From Catonia carolina (Eukaryota > Arthropoda > Insecta > Hemiptera > Achilidae): 64,000 nt of DNA. Location: NCBI GenBank assembly GCA_035578175.1, contig JAQMRL010000001.1:186631283-186695282 (forward strand), written 5' to 3'. The notes under the pieces were generated by a model. That model made no database searches and had not been told where the DNA came from. It was given only the letters and a program-made list of their open reading frames with translations. The first letter of the stretch is position 1, and the number at the start of each line of letters is the position of its first letter. Made by a program: the position numbers and the translations under genes. Shown here in pieces: positions 56,276 to 64,000 of this stretch.

Positions 56276-56604
56276 AAAAATTAAAAAATTATGAAAAGCA
56301 AAAATAAATTTTTGGGTTTGTACAACTAGGTCTTAAAATATATTTCTTCAGGTTCTGAATATTAACGTTATTGAAAAATTCCAACTATAAATAATGGGTT
56401 TTAACTGTTACTTTTAGGGACTCAACCCTGAACCATTTTTTCTAATTAACAATTTAATTAAAAGTAAAAATGAAGATAGATTAACTTTAATGAAAATAAT
56501 ATTTTATTCCAATTACTTGTAATGAGAACAAGACGAGATACAGCTGGAAATCTATTATTCTATATTTTATATTGATATACGATATCCAAGATCTAGTATA
56601 CGGT
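56276..56604. other. AT-rich stretch with nothing recognised
   Basis: Just over 300 bases between a LINE relic and the family E repeat. No feature is seen. Confidence 0.45.
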
Positions 56605-56791
56605 GACACTTATCACTAAGGTCTGTTTCGGGATCTGGGTAAATTAAATAAATTAACACATTAAAGTTTAAAACTACAAGTAGTTATTACAACTAAAAAT
56701 GACAATTTAATAAGTGACTAAAATCTAAAATTAAATTACTTAATAAATAACAACTAATACAATAAACAATCAAACTAATTTACTTAATACT

Positions 56792-59700
56792 TTTATTTTT
56801 TTTATTAACGAGTTTGTTTTACAGCTGCCGCCGTCTCTCGCATCCTAATAACCTCCACATTTGTCTGTCCAAGCAATCACTGTCTGTCAGTCCTCTCGCC
56901 TGCATCGCCACCTCCATGCCATACTGCCAGGAGTGTTTCGGCCTTCCTCTTTTCCGGCTTGACTCAGGGACCCAGTCCAATAATATCTTTGGCCATCTCT
57001 CAGGAGGCGTTCTTTTCACATGCCCATACCACTTCAAACTCTTTGCCTCTATCCAATCGGCAATATTCTCAGCCAGACCCATCTTCCTTCGAATATCATC
57101 ATTTCTCACTCTGTCCATTCTTGTATATCCACAACATCGCCTCCAATAATCCATTTCCAAAGCCTTGAGCTTAGCTTTATACCTTTTATTCACCTCCCAA
57201 GTTTCTGCACCGTATGTTCCAATGGTTTCAATGACTGTGCTGTAAATGCGAATCTTATTTTTCTTTGTTATTTTTCCATTCCATAGGACACTGTTCAACT
57301 GCCTTATTGCTGACCGCGCTTGACCAATTCTGGCATTTATTTCCTCATTGCTTCCCCCATTTGACGATAGCACAACTCCGAGGTATTTGAATCTTCTTGT
57401 TGCCTTTATGATTTCACCTCCAAGACTCAAATCCTTAGCATTTCCTCCAACAACCATATACTCTGTTTTCATTCTGCTTATTGATAGACCCCAGTTTCTG
57501 TACTCCTCATCCAGCTTCCGTAGAATGTAGTCAATGTCTTGTTCATCTTCAGCTATAATAACCTGATCATCAGCAAAGTGCAATGAGTACAACCTTTTAT
57601 CCCCAACAAGGATACCCATGTTGCAACATTTCCTTCTCCAGACTTTCAAAGCTTCATTCAAATATATTTTGAACAGTGCAACATCCTTGTCTTAATCCTT
57701 TACTAATGGGAATTTCATCTGTGATTCTTCTACGCACTTTGATATTTGATGTCATATTCTCATATAGTTGCTGGACAGCATGAATCTATTTCACACTTAT
57801 GCCCTGATTCTTCATGGCCATCCATAACTTTGAGAGAGGGACACTATTATAAGCCTTAGTAAGATCCACAAAAACAGTATGCGTAGCTTGATTATGAGCT
57901 ATCCTCTTGTCTGTTAACTGTTTCAAAGAGAAAATGCTGTCTACACACGATCTTCCCGCTCTGAAGCCATTCTGCTCCTCCACATCCATGACTTCCTTCT
58001 CAATTCTGTTCTTCAGGACTTTCCCATACACTCGAGACAATGAATTTGTTACACTTAAACTCCGATAATTATTGCAGTCTCGACGGTCACCTTTTTTATA
58101 AAGATTACTGATATAAGACTTTGTCCACTCAGGTGGTAGATCTTGACCTCGAAAGAATACGGTGAATACATAGGCTAGCAATCTCAACAGAGTCTCTGAA
58201 CCATGATTTAAGAGTTCATTTGGCACACCATGAGGACCAGCCGCTCTTCCATCTTTCAAATTAGCAATCACTGCTTTTACCTCATCAACAGATATTTCAT
58301 CATCCTCATCATAATCTATGTCACCCTCTGTTGTATCAGCCTCCAAGAACTCAGGCCTGGTCTCACTGAGCAGCTCAGAATAGTGCTTTTTCCATGCATT
58401 TTCATCTATAGTGTTCAAACTACTCTTTTCCTGCTTGTTTGTTCTTAGTTGCTTTACTGTTTTCCATGCCTCTCTTGACTTTGTTGATGCCATATATCTG
58501 TCGACCTCTGCACATTTCAGCTCCCACTGCTGATTTTTAGCTTGGATTACCAACTTTTTCACCTCTCTGTTCATTCTTGCATACTGACGTCGGTCTTCAG
58601 TATCTCTCGTTGTAAGCCACTTATGGTATGCTTTGCGCTTCTCCTTCACCGCCTGGTCAATATCGGGTGTCCACCAACCGGGAGCATCCTGTTCCTTGAA
58701 TTTTGGAACCTGTCCCAGGGCCCCCAATGCTGCTTGAGTGATACTGGAAACAATGTCCTGATACATTTCATTTGCTGAGGAATATGTCACATTTTGTAGC
58801 TTCTGGTCCAGTCGCCGTTTATATAAGTATGAAGTGAAAGGATCATTCAAGCTCTGGATATTAAATTTGGTTTTCCTCTAATGGAGTCAAAACCGAAGTT
58901 GATTGCTGGTTCTGGTTTTCTGTATTTTTTAAATGCTGTTTGAAAGGGAAATAGCACACTGCCCGAAGAAGGTGATGGTCTGATCTACATTCTGGCCCTC
59001 TTGGTACTCTTACATCTTCAAAGTGTATTTTTGTATTTTGCTTCGCCACGACATAATCAATTATAGATTTTATTTTTCTAGCAGGCTGAGTGTATGTGTA
59101 CTTGTGAATTTCTTTATGTTTATAAAACCTATTTAAGATCTGCAATGAGTTTTGTTCACAGAACTGTATCATTCTCTCACCACCATCAGTCAGCCTCACA
59201 TCTCCATATTTCCCCACAACTTTATCATCCAATCTATTTCCTGTCCAACCATTGAAATCACCCAGGACAATAACCTCTCTGCGATCACCAATCACTTCAA
59301 TATGCTCTGTCAGTGCTTCATAAAACTCATCCTTTTCAACATCATTTGCATCATTTGTTGGAGCATATACTCCAAAAATCTCTAAGCTGTGTCCTTTCCA
59401 CTCAAGTGACAGTCTAATGAGTCTTTCATTTATTTGTTCTAATCCTTTAATCGATCTTCTTAGTTTTTTTGAAATCAACACAGATACTCCAGCTTTGGCT
59501 CGTTTCTCCTTGTCCACTCTACTATAAATATGCACAAAGTTTCTCACTTTCTCACTACCCTGTCCCTTCTTCTTAGTCTCCGTTAAAACGATGATATCCG
59601 ATTTGATTCCTTCCAATTCTGTGATGACCTCGTCAACCTTATTTCTCCATCCCTGCACATTCCAAGTACTAATATTCAAAGTCCGTTTCCGTTTTCCAAG

Positions 59701-60063
59701 TCGTTTACTGTTTCCTTGTTTATTCCGTTGTAGGCAGTCCGAGTTCCGAGGCTGGTTTTTAGGATTTTTTGCGGTAAGAATTTTTACAGATGACAGGGTG
59801 CAGGCCTATCGATCTAACCCTCTACCAGAAGAATCGGTCAATTTTCTTTCAGGGTTTTCTTCCCTCAGCCTTTGATAAACCAATATCACATCTACAAGGC
59901 AGCAGCATTTCTTTGAGTACTTCTTTGTCTGGCTCCTACCCCTCGACCTGTTCGGCTTGGGAGGCGCTGCCAGTAGTTACACTACCGCCGGCATAGCTCT
60001 CGGGGTCAAAGGAGCACACAAGCCCCTCCACCAACGTCAAGGTCTTGTACTCACTAGGAGGAG
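56792..60063 (-). mobile_element. Full-length-sized RTE LINE
   Basis: A 3272-bp minus-strand insertion flanked by the 11-bp direct repeat tacttaatact (56781-56791 and 60064-60074). It has a 5' leader of about 0.26 kb, one endonuclease-RT coding region, a very short 3' UTR and an A-rich tail (plus strand ttttattttttttatt). The size and layout fit a complete RTE. It lies inside a family E repeat, which is therefore older. Three lesions disable it. Part of its 5' leader is shared with 52378-52990. Confidence 0.88.
56819..59805 (-). pseudogene. RTE endonuclease-reverse transcriptase, three lesions
   Basis: The frame is open from 59805 with no ATG before the endonuclease. The first motif is NISTWNVQGW at about 59675. 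Further endonuclease motifs are TETKKKG, GVYAPTNDAND, VLGDFNGWTG, IIDYVVAK and RSDHHLL. RT motifs are AAGPHGVPNEL, NGFRAGRSCVDSIF, VFVDLTKAYNSVP (motif A), GLRQGCCT (motif B, damaged) and FADD (motif C). The C-terminus has YGAETW, DYWRRCCGYTRMDRVRN, LKWYGHVKR, KRGRPKHSW and ends MWRLLGCERRRQL. Lesions: a small indel in the A-rich string near 58866-58874 puts RT out of frame with the endonuclease; TAG at 57786-57788; and a loss of about 10 bases near 57676 that removes SPT of the QGCCTSPTLF motif. Confidence 0.87.
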
Positions 60064-60252
60064 TACTTAATACTACTTACAGAAGGTTTTATTTACTTAC
60101 AGAATAAATAAACGGTAAACAATAAAGAGTAACTTACAGTAACGCTGGCCTACTCCAAACGCAAAGCACTACGCGATTCGCTCGTTCAAACACAGATAAA
60201 TCGAGACTAACTGACCGTAAACAAACTGGCTGATTATATACATGGGCTAATG

Positions 60253-61097
60253 GAGAGTTTGAGAAAAGACAGAGATTTGCGATGTAATAATAAAATACAA
60301 AATCCTTCTGACGGTTTCTGGATAAATCTTAACTGTAAACAAATTAGTATTGAATAAAAGATGTTACAAAAAGGCCAATTATCTAAATAGGTACCCAGCT
60401 CTCACAATACCTCCACAACAATAGTTACCTGCAATATAAAAGACCATTTATTATTACACATAAAATTTTTGACTATTTCTCGGAAAACAATATTTATTAC
60501 TCTTACGTATTTACGTTAACATTTTTAATCTTTCAGTCTTCCTCGAAAATTTTTGATCCCACATTTCCTTTAGATATTGTCACAATATATTACTAAAAAC
60601 GTAGAACATTTTTGTGAAAAAGTCGATAGTTTAATTTTTTTTTTTTTTGCACTCTTTATACTATTATTTTTTGTTATATCACATTTATTTTTAAACCCGT
60701 TTAAATAACTTTACTATACACTAGTAATAAAAGTGATGATGTTTTGCTTGACGTGGTTGAATTAAATTCATTTGGGTCCAAGTATGCCTAGGGAGACGTA
60801 AATAAACGGTTGCTAACTAATTAGAACTTTTTTTGTTTTAAAAAAGGTTGAGGTTAATTTAGAAGTTAGAAGTTGGCGAAAAAACTCGACTAAGATTAAA
60901 AATCTGAGTTTTATTATGAGTTGTCAAAAGCATGAAACCATTGACAAAAATAAAATGTCTATTTATGCACGCATGGTCTTATAATCTGTTATCGTTATAC
61001 AGTAGTACAGTAAATTTACATTCACAATAACAAAAACTAAAAGATTACTTAATACTTTAAATCTACAGCTTACTATGCCAATAAGTAACAGTTTTTA
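60253..61097. other. AT-rich stretch with nothing firm
   Basis: No gene is recognised. The segment ggtacccagctctcacaata near 60390-60410 could be the far end of the LTR-like repeat, but this is not supported by the other copy. A T-run lies at about 60636-60648. Confidence 0.4.
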
Positions 61098-61990
61098 CTC
61101 TCTCTTGCCTATTTATATAGAAAGGAAAGTATTGTTTTCATGTCGATCTACACGTTTCAGACCCCTGAACCCAAGAAACATGTTTTTAGCGAGTAGTCTG
61201 TTTGTGTGTGTGTGTGTGGGCGCGCGCGCGCGCGCGTGCTTGTGTGTGAGCTGAATATCTTAAGAAAAAAATATCGTACAAAGTTAAAACTTGAAACTTA
61301 AGTTATATACCACTAGAGGACCCGACAAGAACATTTTCATCAAAATCGGTCGACTAGAGGTGGTAGTTTAATCGTGTCATCTTTTTCATTTTTTGCTTTT
61401 TTCTCAAAAATGACCCCTACGATTTTTTTACGCCATGTATTCTGAAATTCTTGGTGAGGCTGTTTTCACATAAAAAAATTGTTTTTTTTAAGATTGCGAC
61501 TTTAATATGCATTTTAGCGCAAAAATATATCATGTAAAAGTTGTAGAAAATTTAAAATTCTACAACTTTTATTTACAACATTGTTTTGTATAACGCTTAG
61601 TTTAGCGGTAGTTAGCGATTATCGGTTTCTTTCTCACGAAAACGTGTAAAAATCTATTTGTAACGATTTCAGCCTTATTATGCACTTTACGAAAAGTGTA
61701 TACAATCAAATTTAAATTAAAAGATCTAAAACTTTTATTTAAAGCAATTTTCAAGAGAATTAAATAATAGTTTAGCGTGAAAGAGTGATTTTCCGTGTTT
61801 TTAACACTAACTGAAGTTGATTTTCATTTTACATCTTTCACTCATGTTTAAAATTAGGTTATGTTTTTTGAGTTTAGTTTTTTTTGTTTATTACTAATGT
61901 TTTATTACTAACGTTAGATTACATTGTTCATTATTTGCATTGTCAAGAGAAATTTGTGTGAGTGTTTCACACCAGATTTTTTATAAAACT
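61098..61990 (-). repeat. Repeat family C, copy 2
   Basis: The inverted partner of 4941-5888. The order of shared blocks is preserved. Where copy 1 has a CA run this copy has (TG)n(CG)n at 61204-61238. An AATTCTACAACTTTTA string near 61553 is a local duplicate and inversion of gtagaaaatttaaa not clear in copy 1. Confidence 0.75.
61204..61238. repeat. Alternating (TG)n(CG)n tract
   Basis: About seven TG units, GG, then eight CG units and TG. Long alternating purine-pyrimidine with a CG core is the strongest sequence type for left-handed Z-DNA. A pure CG run is also notable in such AT-rich DNA. Confidence 0.85.
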
Positions 61991-62039
61991 AATAGATTTC
62001 AATATATCTTATGTGACCCATTGGTCAATCGGAAAATGT

Positions 62040-62466
62040 CCAATCAATATTTAATTTTTGACTAAACGTAAGTTAAGAAAACTTGTGTTACGGTTGGCAA
62101 TGCTTCTTGAATTCTTTTCTGTAAGTGATTTAGATCACAAATATTTCTTGAATAAAGAGTGTTTTGATGTACCCCCACGAAAAATATCGCAAGGCGTCTG
62201 TTTTACACTCCTTGGAGACCAGGGTATAGGTGCTTGCCGGCCTATCCATTGATGTAAAAATTTTTCATTTAAAACCTGGGTGACAAATATGCATTTAAGT
62301 GTGGGGGGTTCACCATCTTGTTGGAAATGAATCCGTTTTATGTTTATGAGTTCTTCTAGCTGAGAAAAACAATAATTTTTAACAAACCGAGATACAAAAT
62401 TCCATTAATAGTCTTTTTAGCAAAGAAGAAAGACCCTGTTACCCGATTTTTCATCATTACACACTA
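62040..62466 (-). pseudogene. Tc1/mariner-type transposase relic
   Basis: The minus strand gives the C-terminal catalytic half of an IS630/Tc1/mariner-group DDE transposase. In order: KNRVTGSFFFAKKT (about 62455), PQLEEL-like remnants, IHFQQDGEPPT (second catalytic Asp in QQD, about 62325), VLNEKFLHQWIGRQAPIPW, PRSVKQTPCDIFRGG (family pattern PRSPDLTPxDFFLWG), and in a shifted frame DLNHLQKRIQEALPTVTQVFL (about 62060-62125). At least one frameshift and several stops break it. The N-terminal DNA-binding part and terminal inverted repeats are not found. The short plus-strand frame at 62058 is a shadow. Confidence 0.75.
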
Positions 62467-63673
62467 AACAATAACTTTAAGCGAGTCGCGTCGTTTCTCA
62501 AAAGTCACGTCATCTAATCAGTGCCCAGTTTCCATTTGTTCTACGTACTCCAGTACGTCAGTACGGCTATTCACCATTGGTACTAAAGTTTACTTATTGT
62601 AACAAAACAATCTACATTTTTAACAAAACAATTTATAAAATTTCTTGTATAAATAGTAAAAAAGTATATATATTCAAAGAATATTAAAGTTAAACATTTT
62701 GGTATTTAATTGTTGTATTGAAAAAGTTCGGATTTCAAAACTTGTTATTCAGTAAATAATAAGACGTTATAAAATTTAAAAAATGTTCACTTTTAATTAG
62801 AATTTTACAAACAGAAAAGGTCTAGAAAAAGCGGTTAACGAACGTGTGTGGATAAAAATATATAAATGTAAAGAAAATTTTATATCGTTTCTTTGTAATT
62901 TCCAAGAATATTCATTATTGACTGAAATAATGAAATGAGTCTAGAAATGTTACTGTTAGGTTAGGTATCTTTAAGAAATCTATCTCATGTCAGTAACGAC
63001 CTGTCACTGATACAGTGAAGCCAAACGTCATTGAAGTTCAAACGTCAAAACCGAATTTATTGATAAACATACAAAAGCCATTCCACAAAAACTTTTCATT
63101 TTGAGGGCTGTTTCAAAAAATAATAAATTTTAGAATTTTAAGTTCAATAGAAAAAAGTTTCATACACACGCTTCCCATAGAATAATTCAAAAAACTTGTG
63201 AATAATTCTAATTTCAACAAAGTTCAGCTGTTAAGAGTGATGGGACTGGAATTTTCTTATTATTGTAACATTCTTCCTGGAAAAGATTAAAGCTTTATAA
63301 TATTATATTTTACAAAATCCAGAAATAAATAAAGTTAATATTGTACATTACATTTAAAAGTTAGTGACTTGGTTAATTTAATTCTGATTTTTAATTAAAC
63401 CGTACCCAGTTTTTACGTTATGCTTGTCAGTACAAGTAATCTTATTTTTAGAGTTGTTTGTACCATCACAGTCACTTAAGCCTCGCTTTAAATATGACAT
63501 TTACCATTCATGTTATAAAATGTATCTGTTTGAAAAATTTTGTTCGTTGTTTATAAATAACAATTCTCAATGTAGAACATTTTGTTTTTTAAATTGATTC
63601 TGTAGAAATGTTTACCTTGTTTTATCAGATCATACAAAATTCACTAAAGTGTAATTTTTGTTTTTAACTATCT
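62467..63673. other. AT-rich stretch with nothing recognised
   Basis: No gene or shared repeat is supported. The N-terminal part of the transposase relic might be expected in the first few hundred bases but is not visible. Confidence 0.45.
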
Positions 63674-63848
63674 AGGTTGGGTTTCAATAAAATCATACTC
63701 TCTCAGGAATAGTCGGCCTGGGTCTGTACAAGACTACATCTAATTTACACGTCATACACATCATCCTCATCTCATTGGGTCATGGGGTTGCTTATTGTTC
63801 TGAATTGAACAGATTGCAATGTACACACATTAGGAATTAAAAAAAACC
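63674..63848 (+). repeat. Repeat family D, copy 2
   Basis: It aligns with 25197-25370 in the same orientation from ggttgggtttcaataaaatc to cacacattagga, followed by an A-rich tail. Divergence by eye is moderate. The last 150 bases of the window after it show nothing. Confidence 0.7.
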
Positions 63849-64000
63849 ATTTAACTGTTGCTCATTTGTTTCTAATTTTACTTAATAACAATGATTTTAT
63901 TAATGGAATTTCAAATAAAATATGCAAGCGTATGAAATTTATAATTCCTTCTTTTTAATTTTTTTGAATATGTAATAAATAGGTCGTTCACGGTTGTGTC

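Larger units (their letters stand above)
56605..60252 (-). repeat. Repeat family E, copy 2 (LTR-like), split by RTE
   Basis: Two halves (56605-56791 and 60064-60252) align with 41648-42052, and the RTE at 56792-60063 sits between them. On the minus strand a TATATAA box (60234-60240) lies about 25 bases before TCAGTT (60209-60214), a good arthropod initiator. This is promoter-like. It suggests an LTR, but neither end nor a 4-6 bp duplication can be fixed. Confidence 0.5.

Noticed and set aside
56814..59875. Plus-strand frames over the RTE
   Set aside because: Antisense of the endonuclease-RT gene. No motifs.

Overview
The window is AT-rich eukaryotic DNA packed with non-LTR retrotransposons (LINEs), tRNA-derived SINEs and other dispersed repeats. 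The families (Jockey-like and RTE-like LINEs, a Tc1/mariner-type transposase relic, SINEs with pol III boxes) point to an arthropod, most likely an insect. The order cannot be fixed from this sequence. I see no host gene, no real tRNA or rRNA gene, no CRISPR array and no prokaryotic operon structure. Every long reading frame that I recognise belongs to a transposable element.

Layout. 0-12 kb: a 5'-truncated Jockey-like LINE (1.6-3.5 kb, minus), LINE and SINE relics, one copy of a 0.9-kb repeat (family C), and a Jockey relic at 10.4-11.5 kb split by a nested RTE-like fragment. 12-25 kb: mostly AT-rich DNA with a SINE-like repeat (family A), a 709-bp foldback element flanked by TA, and decayed Jockey relics at 18.0-19.4 and 22.1 kb. 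25-34.4 kb: the best preserved cluster. It holds a 5'-inverted (twin-primed) Jockey-like LINE, then a near-complete LINE of the same family in the opposite orientation bracketed by 142-bp direct repeats, then a 5'-truncated RTE-like LINE with an unbroken reverse transcriptase frame and a 21-bp target duplication. 34-54 kb: more family A copies, LINE fragments, a Jockey element with an internal deletion (45.1-46.4 kb), an intact-looking SINE (51.5 kb) and an RTE 5'-end fragment (52.4 kb). 54-64 kb: a full-length-sized RTE (56.8-60.06 kb) inserted in an LTR-like repeat, the second family C copy in inverted orientation, a transposase relic at 62.0-62.5 kb and a second copy of repeat family D.

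How it fits together. The autonomous machinery is LINE-type: an APE-like endonuclease nicks the target and reverse transcriptase copies RNA from the nick. SINEs and perhaps family A would depend on such enzymes. Target-site duplications read directly from the sequence date many insertions relative to each other and show the mechanism: 5' truncation, twin priming, nested insertion, and filler DNA at 5' junctions. No element looks autonomous. The youngest LINEs carry one nonsense codon, a frameshift, an inversion or a missing endonuclease. All clade names come from motif reading, not from a search.
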